From Prosthecobacter fusiformis (GTDB taxonomy: Bacteria; Verrucomicrobiota; Verrucomicrobiia; Verrucomicrobiales; Verrucomicrobiaceae): a stretch of 64,000 bases of DNA. Location of the stretch: positions 1,426,001 through 1,490,000 of the forward strand of contig NZ_SOCA01000001.1 of NCBI RefSeq assembly GCF_004364345.1. Reading direction: 5' to 3'. Both the position numbers and the translations under genes were made by a program. This document shows positions 43,307 to 51,895 of the stretch, piece after piece (within the stretch, counting starts at the first letter, position 1; each line of letters opens with the position of its first letter). The notes beneath the pieces were generated by a model, which saw only the letters and a list, made by a program, of their open reading frames with translations, had not been told where the DNA came from and did not search any database.

Positions 43307-45667
43307 TCAATAGTTGAATGGTTGTGAAATGGTCTCCGCCGACCCTTTTGGATCAGGTTGCCACATCCAGATCGTGACACCCTGAGGCAATGCTGGATTT
43401 GCCTGCGCTTGATCAGGGAGGGCTGGGTTTGCAAAAATCATCAAACCAAACGCATCCACCGCAGCGTCCTCCCATTCTTGCTGCGAAGCAATGACGTCGG
43501 AGCCGTATGAGGGATCGTAATACTTGCCTCCATATTCAACAACAAAGTGATCTCCAAAATAGGCTTGCGGGTTTGGGTTGCTCTGTGCGGCAATCCCCTG
43601 ATCGTCGATGGGGGCAAATTCATTTCCAATATTCCAGGCCTTTACTAAGATGAGCGATGCGGGCTGGGGGGGATTTCCAAAAAGGTATGTTATCTGACCT
43701 TGATAATTTGGATACTTTGCCAGTATCGCAGGCCCGAGCGTTTGTAAATTAGGGTTCGGAGCATAAAACGCTGTGATTTGGGCATCAATACCCTGAGATC
43801 GCAAAACATCAGTGAAGATGCGAGTCCAGGCACCGCATCTGCCGTCTCCAGAGGACAGCAAATCGGTTGTCAAAAACCCTGCGGTGGGAGGGTTATTCCA
43901 ATACTTCATTCCAGTTCCATCAAGAGTGCCACTGCTTGGCTTCACTTTCTGTACGTCTCTATCTTTGAAGTCATCATAGATTGCGTCTACGACAGTTTGA
44001 ACTGCAGAGCCTTTACCCTTAGCGTTTCTACATCCGAGATTGAATAAAGTCTCGCGCATCAAACCCATCGCCGTTTTGATAGGGTCGGCCATCGTGATGT
44101 AAACCGTGTGCTTAGTGCTTCCAATTGCACACCAGCCACTAGAACCAATACTTATCTCCCAGTTGATAATGAAAGCAGTTTCATCGTCAGCATTGTGGAA
44201 CTCGATTGAATTAGTAAGATTATTTGAAGCCTCTGTCAGTGACAACTCAATGGTGCCATCTGCATAGGGCGTTACTGTAGTTTCTGGGATTTGAAGGCCT
44301 TGGGGAGAGCTCGCCTTAATTTTCACCAGTTGGCCGCTCGGTAAATATGCAACTTTAAACTTACCGCCTACCTGGATCTTGGTATTCCTCGTGAATGAAA
44401 TCGGATAGTTTTTTTCGCCGCTGCTAGTGTTGGTTTTAGCTTTGCCGTCTCCGTTGTTATCCACCCAATGAGGGGCGCTGTAAGTAACATTACCATCGTC
44501 GGATCTAAGTTCGTGATAATTGCTGCCATCGAAGCTAATTTCCTTTATCTCCACCGGGTGGAGGCTCACATCAACCTCCTGCAGCTCTTCGGCAGTGGGG
44601 ACGGGGAATTCTTTGGGTTCGGAGTATTGGCCACCTGGAGGGATCTCAAACACATGGGGTTCCTGCACGGTGATCTCGGGTTCCAGAGGGGTGATGGGTA
44701 CCGGTTGAGGGCCTTCTGTTAATGTGGTTTTTTTCACCACGGGGATCACCGTCAGCGAGGCTCCTTCCGGCACTGGCTCACTGGACTTTAACCGCGTCCG
44801 GTAGCGCTTCTCATCATGCAAGTTCTCTGTGTAATGAAAATATCCCCCTGTATCTACATCTAAAAAGTCAGGGTTCTCCCAGCCTGTTTTCCTGCTAACG
44901 CCCCCGGGCGCAGTTGGCCAATAGACATCTGGGTCTGCACCAAAATCCTGGAAGGGTATGCTTTCCACTTCTGGCAATGGATCACAGATGCCACTGCCTA
45001 TCTCATATGTCTCAGCATATCTATATGCATCCCCTAGCGCGTCGATGCTCCATCTACGGAACAGCATATAGACTTCCCCTTCATAAGTATCATCAGGATA
45101 CGGAATCCCGTTTTCATCTCTGAAATTTGAATACTCGTAGTTATTAACTTTAGCTTGCTTCCAAACGGACTGGAGTGAAAAAGAAACGGGCGCGGGTGGT
45201 TCCTCACCGTCGCCTGGATCTTCCCCTGGCGGAGGTGGGTTGTAGTGAACGGGGTCCCGACCCTGCGACAGTTCCACTCCGTCGGTTACTCCATCGTCAT
45301 CCGTATCTGCCAGCATGGGATTGCTGCCGCTTAGCATTTCCTGGTAATTGGTGAGACCATCGTTATCAAAGTCATCCAGTTCATCTCGGATCCCATTGCC
45401 ATTCTCGTCCTGGCTGCTGGCATTGAGGCCCCAGAGCAGCTCCCACACATCATCCAGCAGGTCGCCATCCGCATCAGCCTGTGAGATGGCACGGGGATCG
45501 GTGGCGGGCTGGCTGGTCATTTCCACTCGATTGCTCAGGCCATCCACATCCCAATCATCATCCCCCTGGCGGTAGGATTCAGGGCCGTTGTTGCGCACCA
45601 AACCATGAGGCAGCATCTCCTCAAATACCGCTTCGTAGTCGCTACGCACCGGTCTGGATTCGCTCAC
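43307..45667 (-). CDS. Transglutaminase-like C-terminal part of an interrupted giant protein
   Basis: 786 residues from a GTG at 45667. There is no signal peptide. Thrombospondin-3-like Ca-binding repeats (DDDWDVDGLSN, DNDGLTN, DTDDDGVTD) lie in the first 140 residues. Beta-rich and Pro-rich parts follow, and a C-terminal domain has C611 in GDGRCGAW, H707 in GDHFVVEY and D718 in YYDPSYG. That is the Cys-His-Asp triad and spacing of transglutaminase/papain-like proteins. It stands in the same reading frame as the upstream 45707-50017 gene, separated only by TGA at 45707-45709 and 13 sense codons, so both were probably one protein. A cysteine-protease, cross-linking or deamidating activity is inferred. 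Confidence 0.75.
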   Translation of the reverse strand: MSESRPVRSDYEAVFEEMLPHGLVRNNGPESYRQGDDDWDVDGLSNRVEMTSQPATDPRAISQADADGDLLDDVWELLWGLNASSQDENGNGIRDELDDFDNDGLTNYQEMLSGSNPMLADTDDDGVTDGVELSQGRDPVHYNPPPPGEDPGDGEEPPAPVSFSLQSVWKQAKVNNYEYSNFRDENGIPYPDDTYEGEVYMLFRRWSIDALGDAYRYAETYEIGSGICDPLPEVESIPFQDFGADPDVYWPTAPGGVSRKTGWENPDFLDVDTGGYFHYTENLHDEKRYRTRLKSSEPVPEGASLTVIPVVKKTTLTEGPQPVPITPLEPEITVQEPHVFEIPPGGQYSEPKEFPVPTAEELQEVDVSLHPVEIKEISFDGSNYHELRSDDGNVTYSAPHWVDNNGDGKAKTNTSSGEKNYPISFTRNTKIQVGGKFKVAYLPSGQLVKIKASSPQGLQIPETTVTPYADGTIELSLTEASNNLTNSIEFHNADDETAFIINWEISIGSSGWCAIGSTKHTVYITMADPIKTAMGLMRETLFNLGCRNAKGKGSAVQTVVDAIYDDFKDRDVQKVKPSSGTLDGTGMKYWNNPPTAGFLTTDLLSSGDGRCGAWTRIFTDVLRSQGIDAQITAFYAPNPNLQTLGPAILAKYPNYQGQITYLFGNPPQPASLILVKAWNIGNEFAPIDDQGIAAQSNPNPQAYFGDHFVVEYGGKYYDPSYGSDVIASQQEWEDAAVDAFGLMIFANPALPDQAQANPALPQGVTIWMWQPDPKGSAETISQPFNY

Positions 45668-45706
45668 GCCTGTCAGCGGATTCTCCCACTGAAGCAGGGC
45701 GCTTAC

Positions 45707-48700
45707 TCAGATCAGGCTGAGGCTCAGGCTAGGGTCCGTGCCTGCCTGGAACTCCTCCAGGTTAAAAACAAAGTCGCCATCCGGATCATCCCATGCATCC
45801 TGCGGGTCAGAGGAGCTCAGGTTATGCAGTGCCTCCCAATCATTGGGCATGCCATCACCATCCCAGTCGATCACGCAGGGAGGGGTGCCAGCAATGAACT
45901 CCTCACCATTGCTGATGCCATCGTTGTCTGCATCCTGCTCTGCGCTTGCAGCCACGTTCCCCCAGTAATGCATTTCCCAGACATCAGGCAGGTAGTCCCC
46001 GTCGGCAGACCTCAAATCTGCCGCTGTTTCAGTGGAGAGATAACGGCCCAGCAGGGTGGTGGTGGAAGTGGGCCACAGCGGATGATCATCCCCAAGGCCA
46101 GTGGTATTGAACCAATGCAACTCCCACCAGTCCGGCACACTATCACCATCTGTATTGATCCACTCTTCAGCTCCCAATGACGGGGTGCTGGTGGAGCGGA
46201 CCTGACCATGGAGATCCCAACCCACACTCCCTGGACTCCCCGAGACATAACAATGAGAGGAGGCCGAAGTGAGGTAACCTTTGGCCGAGAGCTCGGGATC
46301 CTGATCCAGGCTGCCGCCCATGCCCTGAATGAGACTGGAACTGATGGTAACACCGCCTCCAGCAACGGGAGTGGCACTGACATATTGGTCATCCCAGATG
46401 ATGCAGTTCTTCATCAACAGAGTACCGGAAAGATTGGCCACCGCAGCCACGGGGGTATATGGGGAACTACCTTTATAACTGGTAGAATTGAGGAAGGTAC
46501 AATGCTCCACATGGACCTCACCGCCCTGATTGGTGAGCGCTCCACCGTAGCTGGATGAAGGGGTACCTGCGCCATTAAGCTGGCTGAGGTTCACAAAGAT
46601 GCAGTTGCTAACACGGAACCTAGGGGAGGTACCGGAAGCCGGTGTAAAACGAATGCCACTCGAAGCGCCCGTAAAAGCTACGCCATGGATCGCGGTTTCT
46701 CCATTGAGTGTCCAACGAACAGTTGTAATGGGGGTTTCGGCATGTGAAGTCCGGGTAGTGACACGCTCACCGACAAAGGCGATTTTTCTGGCGATGCCAG
46801 TCTGACTCAATGCGGTACCGCTGTGCGAGCCTGCGCGTAGCAAAACGGTGCTCCTGTAAGTCGTGCTGGATGGCAACGCAACCATAGCACTGGCCAGGGT
46901 TTTGAAACGTTTTTCCGCAGGGATGTCCGCCGACAAAGCAGGATCCACAATGGCATCCCAAACTGGTATGCTCACAGCATTGGTAGGCGACGTGTTACGA
47001 GCAATTTCCCAGGCATTGGGCACCCCATCACCATCCAGATCCAACATGGCATCATTTCCATCCAGAGGATTGAGCCCGTTGGTGACTTCTGATGAATCAG
47101 AAATCCCGTCACCATCGGTGTCTGAGGACCACGGGTTGGTCTGGTTAATGGCCTCCTGGAGATTGGTCAGGCCGTCGCTGTCTGAATCTGCAAGTGCATT
47201 GGAGGCGTTTGTGGCGGCTAGGCCGTGGAGGATTTCCCAGGCATCGGACATGCCGTCTCCGTCGGTATCGGCCAGGAGGGGGGAGGTGCCGTAGAGGAAT
47301 TCATCGGCGAGGGTCACCCCATCGTTATCGCCGCTGTCGTCAGCGGGGAGGAGGGCTTGGAGCTGGGCCAAGGTGGCGTTGAGGGGCAGATACTGCAGTT
47401 CCCACCAGTCCGGCAAGCCGTCGGCATCCAGGTCGCGGGTTTCATCATCGGGACCCAGGCAGGCAAAGAGGATGGAGTAGAGCGGTGAGTAAAGGGAGCA
47501 ATCCACATACATGGGACCTGTGCTGGCTGTGGTGGAGGTGCAGACCACGACACCGTCTTTGAGAAAATCCACCTGGGTGCCGACCCGCCGGATGCGGAAG
47601 ATGGTGCTGGCGGTGAAAGGGCCGACATCCATATCGGTACCGGTTTCCGGACGCTGGACTTTGGCTCCCGTGGGGTAAAACAGGAAGGCATATTCCATGT
47701 CAGTATAGGAGCGGCTGTTGTTGGCATAAGTGAGACCCACGCCCGAAACTCCGGCAGTTACGGGTGGCACGGAGAACGTGAGGCTGCCGTCACCGGGGAG
47801 GCTTTCCACACTGATGGCATCTGCATTGTAACCAGCTGCTCCTGAGGTTTTTTGCAGTCCGCCCTGGGAGTCCACGACGGGAGATGTGTTAATACGGCTA
47901 GTCCACGTCACAGCGGCAGCGGGCCAGCTCAGGGCATTGAGCGGATCTGTCCCCAGGCCGTATTCTTGCAGGTGGGTAAAGCCATCGCCCGGGTCTGGCA
48001 CGGGAGGGTTTTCCCCGACGGCAAAGTGGGTCATGAAATCATCTTCATCATCACCTGGCAGAAACCTGTCCCGAAGATCTTCAAAGGTAGGGGCCGGGTG
48101 CGGCTGCATGCGTGTGATGTGATAGAGCTCCCAGTCATCCGGCATCTGGTCTTCATCCAGGTCCCCGGTGTAAAGCCGGGCCTCGGTGATTTGGCTGTTG
48201 ACCGTATAAAAGGAGCAGTCCACCAGGAGCGGTGTGGAGGCAGGTATCACCGAGGTGTGATAGACGACGCCATCTTTCAAGTATTCTATCGTGCCGCCTA
48301 CGCGGCGGATGGCAAAGCGGGTGTTTTCGTCGTATGCACCCATATTTTTCTTCAGACTGGTTTCTGGATTGGTGCCTTCATGCACACCGGCCACATTGCT
48401 GGTAGTAACCTGGATGCGATATTCCAGATCGGTATTGGCGCGGCCGGTATTCGCATGGGTCAAACCCACGGCCAGATAGCTGCCGCTGCTGGCGCTGAAG
48501 GCGAGTTTTCCAGTTTGATAAATGGTCTTGGAGCCCACGGCATCCGTATTCCAGGCCGTGCCGCCAGGGCTTTTGATCAGACCGCCCTCCGACCCTGATA
48601 TATGCTGGGTATAGGTAGAAGGTGTCCAGACCACGGTGGCGTTATAGCTGAGCTGCTCCAGCGGGTGGGTATCGTCCAGGTATTCTTCCAGATTGGGCAG

Positions 48701-50017
48701 ACCATCCCCATCAGGATCCGCAGTCGGCAGGAAGCCCTCCAGTGCAGCCAAGGTGGCACCGGCAGGCAGGTGGCGCCGCTCCCATGCATCCGGCAGGCCA
48801 TCGTTATCCAGATCCCCGTCATCAATTTTGCACATGGAAATCCGGCTGGATAAGGCCTTCAGCGAGCAATCCACTTTCAGCCGGGCACTGCTGGGCGTGG
48901 TGGAAGTATAGATAACGACGCCGTCCTTGATGAACTGGACCCGACCGGCGATACGACGCAGGCCAAAAACGGTGTTTGGAGTATATTCTCCCAGGTCGAA
49001 ACTTGCATCCTCTGGACATTTACCGATGGCCGTGTTCGTCGTCGCAACCTGAATGCCGTATTCCAGATCGGTATTGGCGCGGCTGTCATTCGCTTCTGTC
49101 AATCCCACGATGAGGTCGGAACCAGCGGGGACTTGAAAAACCATCTTGCCGTCTTGGATAAATTCCTGACTGCTCACCGCATCTGCATTCCAGCCTAAGA
49201 CACCGGTTTTCTCCAAGCCACCAATGGAATTTAAAAGATTCTGAGTAGCGCTATGGGCGGACCAGCTAACGGCTTCAAAAAAGTCCAGCGGATCGTTGGG
49301 ATTACTGTCGTCTGAAAATTCCTGCAAATTGCTGACGCCATCTCCGTCGGCGTCATTTCCAGGCAGAAAGGCCACGAGGTCATTCCAACCGTGGTCAGGC
49401 GGCAAATGTGCCTTTTCCCAGGTATCTGGCAATGTGTCTGCATCCTGGTCACCGTCGATGCTGATGCGGGCGGAGAGCAGGGGATTGTTTAAATTGTAAA
49501 AGCAGCAGTCCACCATCATGATCCCCGCGCTAGGCTTGGCGGAAACATGCATCAGCACGTTGTCTTTATAAAAGGACACGACGCCACCCACTCGCCGGAT
49601 CATGAATTCTGTGTTCGAAGTGAAGGCCCCCAGGTTCAACCCTCCTGTGGAACCGTGATATATTTGTGCCTGTTGGGTGCTAGCTCTGAGCATGATTGAA
49701 TGCTCCAGATCTGTGTAACTGCGGTTACTGTTCAGTGGGCTCAGGCCGATGGCCATGTAACTGCCTAACTGCGTTTTAAACTTTACATAGCCATCCCGAA
49801 CAAGAACCTGGTGTCCTGAACTGACCGCATCCCCGCTCCAGCTTTCATTGCCGCCCGCCGTCTTTTTTAAACCGCCTTCGGTACCATGTAGGACCACATT
49901 AGGTCCGAGCGTCCATTGGATGAATTCAGATTCTGGACCCGGTGTCTGGGCAGACACCCAGGGTGCGAAGAGAAAAGGGGTAAGCAGGAGAAGGTACAGA
50001 GTACGGATGTGTGTCAT
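45707..50017 (-). CDS. Giant exported protein with lectin-like repeats, TSP3 motifs and beta-helix
   Basis: 1436 residues from the ATG at 50017, which opens into a signal peptide (MTHIRTLYLLLLTPFLFAPWVSAQ); the frame extends to 50053. Residue numbers below follow the longer frame. Four homologous modules of about 150 residues (44-198, 260-408, 472-628, 713-868) each contain a GGLxKT block, TDLEY or TDMEY, an IRRVG or LRRIAG block, and KDGVV (KDNVL in module 1) and end with VDCSxY or VDCCFY. A calcium-binding motif like DxDxDGLPDxWE follows each. A run of thrombospondin-3-like repeats (about 890-1010), a parallel beta-helix-like segment (about 1060-1260) and more TSP3 motifs close it. It stops at a TGA that interrupts an otherwise continuous frame into 43307-45667. 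It probably acts at or outside the cell surface. Confidence 0.8.
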   Translation of the reverse strand: MTHIRTLYLLLLTPFLFAPWVSAQTPGPESEFIQWTLGPNVVLHGTEGGLKKTAGGNESWSGDAVSSGHQVLVRDGYVKFKTQLGSYMAIGLSPLNSNRSYTDLEHSIMLRASTQQAQIYHGSTGGLNLGAFTSNTEFMIRRVGGVVSFYKDNVLMHVSAKPSAGIMMVDCCFYNLNNPLLSARISIDGDQDADTLPDTWEKAHLPPDHGWNDLVAFLPGNDADGDGVSNLQEFSDDSNPNDPLDFFEAVSWSAHSATQNLLNSIGGLEKTGVLGWNADAVSSQEFIQDGKMVFQVPAGSDLIVGLTEANDSRANTDLEYGIQVATTNTAIGKCPEDASFDLGEYTPNTVFGLRRIAGRVQFIKDGVVIYTSTTPSSARLKVDCSLKALSSRISMCKIDDGDLDNDGLPDAWERRHLPAGATLAALEGFLPTADPDGDGLPNLEEYLDDTHPLEQLSYNATVVWTPSTYTQHISGSEGGLIKSPGGTAWNTDAVGSKTIYQTGKLAFSASSGSYLAVGLTHANTGRANTDLEYRIQVTTSNVAGVHEGTNPETSLKKNMGAYDENTRFAIRRVGGTIEYLKDGVVYHTSVIPASTPLLVDCSFYTVNSQITEARLYTGDLDEDQMPDDWELYHITRMQPHPAPTFEDLRDRFLPGDDEDDFMTHFAVGENPPVPDPGDGFTHLQEYGLGTDPLNALSWPAAAVTWTSRINTSPVVDSQGGLQKTSGAAGYNADAISVESLPGDGSLTFSVPPVTAGVSGVGLTYANNSRSYTDMEYAFLFYPTGAKVQRPETGTDMDVGPFTASTIFRIRRVGTQVDFLKDGVVVCTSTTASTGPMYVDCSLYSPLYSILFACLGPDDETRDLDADGLPDWWELQYLPLNATLAQLQALLPADDSGDNDGVTLADEFLYGTSPLLADTDGDGMSDAWEILHGLAATNASNALADSDSDGLTNLQEAINQTNPWSSDTDGDGISDSSEVTNGLNPLDGNDAMLDLDGDGVPNAWEIARNTSPTNAVSIPVWDAIVDPALSADIPAEKRFKTLASAMVALPSSTTYRSTVLLRAGSHSGTALSQTGIARKIAFVGERVTTRTSHAETPITTVRWTLNGETAIHGVAFTGASSGIRFTPASGTSPRFRVSNCIFVNLSQLNGAGTPSSSYGGALTNQGGEVHVEHCTFLNSTSYKGSSPYTPVAAVANLSGTLLMKNCIIWDDQYVSATPVAGGGVTISSSLIQGMGGSLDQDPELSAKGYLTSASSHCYVSGSPGSVGWDLHGQVRSTSTPSLGAEEWINTDGDSVPDWWELHWFNTTGLGDDHPLWPTSTTTLLGRYLSTETAADLRSADGDYLPDVWEMHYWGNVAASAEQDADNDGISNGEEFIAGTPPCVIDWDGDGMPNDWEALHNLSSSDPQDAWDDPDGDFVFNLEEFQAGTDPSLSLSLI
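47452..49924 (-). repeat. Four tandem lectin-like modules within the giant gene
   Basis: Copies are at 49460-49924, 48832-49276, 48172-48640 and 47452-47917, separated by short calcium-binding segments. They share RANTDLEY or RSYTDLEH-type, RRVGG or RRIAG and VDCSxY (VDCCFY in copy 1) blocks at equal spacing. The modules have diverged in sequence, so the duplications are old, and the fold looks like a concanavalin-type beta-sandwich. Confidence 0.85.
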
Positions 50018-50217
50018 AAATGGCCACAATTGAAATTGCATGGCGGGCATCACACACGGCTGCTTAACCCTGATCCGGCTTAAAACACAAGGACATGAGA
50101 GTCAATCTGAATGCACTAGATTGTCCTACTATTTACTGACTTTCTCATTAAGATCCTTTGATCTCATAGAGCGGGGAAACTCTTGGAGGACAGGAATCAT
50201 TGGACTTGAAAATGGGT

Positions 50218-50329
50218 ATGGGGAAAATGGATGAATATTTCCCCATCATGTCTTTCCTCGATATTAAACTATTGATTTCCAATGATTTATGATGGGGAGG
50301 CATCTCCCCATTTCTTCCCCAGATGGGGA
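50218..50329. other. Cluster of ATGGGGA hairpins
   Basis: Three small stems follow each other: ATGGGGAAA (50218-50226) with TTTCCCCAT (50238-50246), ATGGGGAG (50292-50299) with CTCCCCAT (50304-50311), and TCCCC/GGGGA around 50316-50329. The same 7-bp core is reused. They occupy the gene-free stretch 50018-50483 between the giant gene's start and the L,D-transpeptidase stop. Either a regulator site or a terminator-like array is possible. Nothing else is seen there. Confidence 0.45.
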
Positions 50330-50483
50330 TGGTGGGGGGAGGCTGGGTTGGCTTATCCAAAGATGACGGCAGCCGAGTGGCTCATCCAAAATCCGTGAAG
50401 GAAACCCTGTATTCAAGGAAGATGTGTCCCCACTTAAGACAAGTGGATCAAACTGTGGGTTTAAGATCGCCTACGCACCCCAG

Positions 50484-51578
50484 CTATTTCTTCCAGAAGA
50501 GAAGCTTAAAGCCACGTTTGGGCTCAGGATTGGATGGAGGCGGGATCTCGTCGGCTTTTTTGGCTTTAGCGACGATGACAGGCCGGGGGGTGGGGGCGGG
50601 GCCTTCGATGATGACGGTCATGCCTTTGGTGATCAATTTGGCAAGGCGGACGACGTCCCAGTTGGCAGTACGCATGCAGCCGTGGCTGGCGCTGCGACCG
50701 ATGGTCTGGCCTTGATTCGTGCCGTGAATGCCGATGCCGGGTTTGTTGAGGCCGATCCACATGACGCCGACGGGGTTATTCGGACCCATGGGGAGGTTGT
50801 AATAGCTGCCGCTGCGTACGCCGTATTCGAGCACGCTTTTATCCCAGCGGAAGGTGGGCATCTGGGCGATGCCGAGGATACGCCAAGTGCCGGGCGGGGT
50901 GGCGAGGTGGCCGCTGCCAGGGGTGATGGGGAGGCTGGCGAGGAGCTTTTCCCCTTCATAGACGCCGAGGAGCTTTTCGCGGGTGTCGATCTTGATGATG
51001 CGGGGGAGGTATTCGGGGATCTCCGGCAGGCTGGCAATCTGGGTGAGTTCTTCGATGAGGAAGGGCTGGACGTTGGGGACCTTGACGACATCACCGGGCT
51101 TGAGGGTGCCCATTTTCATGGGGTGATTGAGAAATTCGATGAGCTCCGGGGAGCAATGGAAACGCTCGCTGAGAAATTCGATCAGGGAGTCATAAGGGAG
51201 GTATTTCTTTTTACTCTGAGCGGAAGGCTGGGTGGGGAGGTGGCCGACGTATTGCAGGTCTTCGGGCCGGATGGTGTAAGTGATGATGCTTTCCCCCACG
51301 CTGGAGAGATCTAGGGTATGGTCGCCGATCTCGGTTACGGGTAGACCCAGGGTAGTCTGGTAGCGCTTGAGAGCCTTGGTGGTGAATTCACCCGGGCGGC
51401 CATCCACTTTGCCGGGGCCGAAGAGATGGGTATCGAGGAAAATTTGCAGGCGCAATATATCCTCCACAGGCTCCGGTGCGGGAGGCAGGGGATCCGGGAT
51501 AACGGCCGATGCGGAGACGCACGCGAGGGCAAGCACAGATACAAGCCGGGTCACGGATATGAAAAGGGGGTGTTTCAT
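50484..51578 (-). CDS. L,D-transpeptidase (YkuD) with peptidoglycan-binding regions
   Basis: 364 residues from the ATG at 51578; the frame extends to 51593. A signal peptide (MKHPLFISVTRLVSVLALACVSASA) leads to a peptidoglycan-binding-1-like segment (about 45-95) and a LysM-like stretch (about 125-170, LKPGDVVKVPN). The YkuD catalytic domain follows (about 195-325), with H285-G-T and S298-H-G-C301-M-R. The Cys is the nucleophile that makes 3-3 cross-links in peptidoglycan or attaches outer-membrane lipoproteins. It acts in the periplasm. The C-terminal tail is Pro/Lys-rich. The presence of an L,D-transpeptidase fits a peptidoglycan-containing Verrucomicrobium. Confidence 0.93.
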   Translation of the reverse strand: MKHPLFISVTRLVSVLALACVSASAVIPDPLPPAPEPVEDILRLQIFLDTHLFGPGKVDGRPGEFTTKALKRYQTTLGLPVTEIGDHTLDLSSVGESIITYTIRPEDLQYVGHLPTQPSAQSKKKYLPYDSLIEFLSERFHCSPELIEFLNHPMKMGTLKPGDVVKVPNVQPFLIEELTQIASLPEIPEYLPRIIKIDTREKLLGVYEGEKLLASLPITPGSGHLATPPGTWRILGIAQMPTFRWDKSVLEYGVRSGSYYNLPMGPNNPVGVMWIGLNKPGIGIHGTNQGQTIGRSASHGCMRTANWDVVRLAKLITKGMTVIIEGPAPTPRPVIVAKAKKADEIPPPSNPEPKRGFKLLFWKK

Positions 51579-51895
51579 GGCGAATGGATTCACCGACGAG
51601 GGAACTGGAGGAGTGCCAGAGGCCTGTTAGCTCCTCATAAATCAGGGCCTTCCAAGGTTTGGTCAAGGACGGGGGACGAAGAATATGCGAATGAATGCCT
51701 ACCGGATGAAAATCCGATGCTGGATGATGCTGAACATTCCAGGCACCAGCATATCAGTGAGCACGCGCACAAGGGCCCTTACGAGTGGTGTTCTCAAAAT
51801 TATTTGCATATACTCGCAGTATATCCATCGACACGGCCATTTAAATGCTATGTTATTCTTAGTAAAGAACATGTAATTCAACTTTACCAATAATC
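51579..51895. other. AT-rich divergent intergenic region
   Basis: This 317-bp stretch separates the L,D-transpeptidase gene (minus) from the PhoD-like gene (plus). Its right half is AT-rich and should hold the promoter of the latter. Short frames across it (for example 51426-51893 plus, 51699-51890 minus) have no supporting features. I see no repeat or hairpin. Confidence 0.5.

Noticed and set aside
45667-45709. Start of an independent gene at GTG 45667
   Set aside because: It stays in the frame of the upstream gene and the second part lacks a signal peptide, so the interrupted-gene reading is simpler; not fully excluded.
51426-51893. 155-codon plus-strand frame ending next to the PhoD-like gene
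   Set aside because: Starts inside the L,D-transpeptidase gene on the opposite strand; its composition is not protein-like in the first half and no motif is present.
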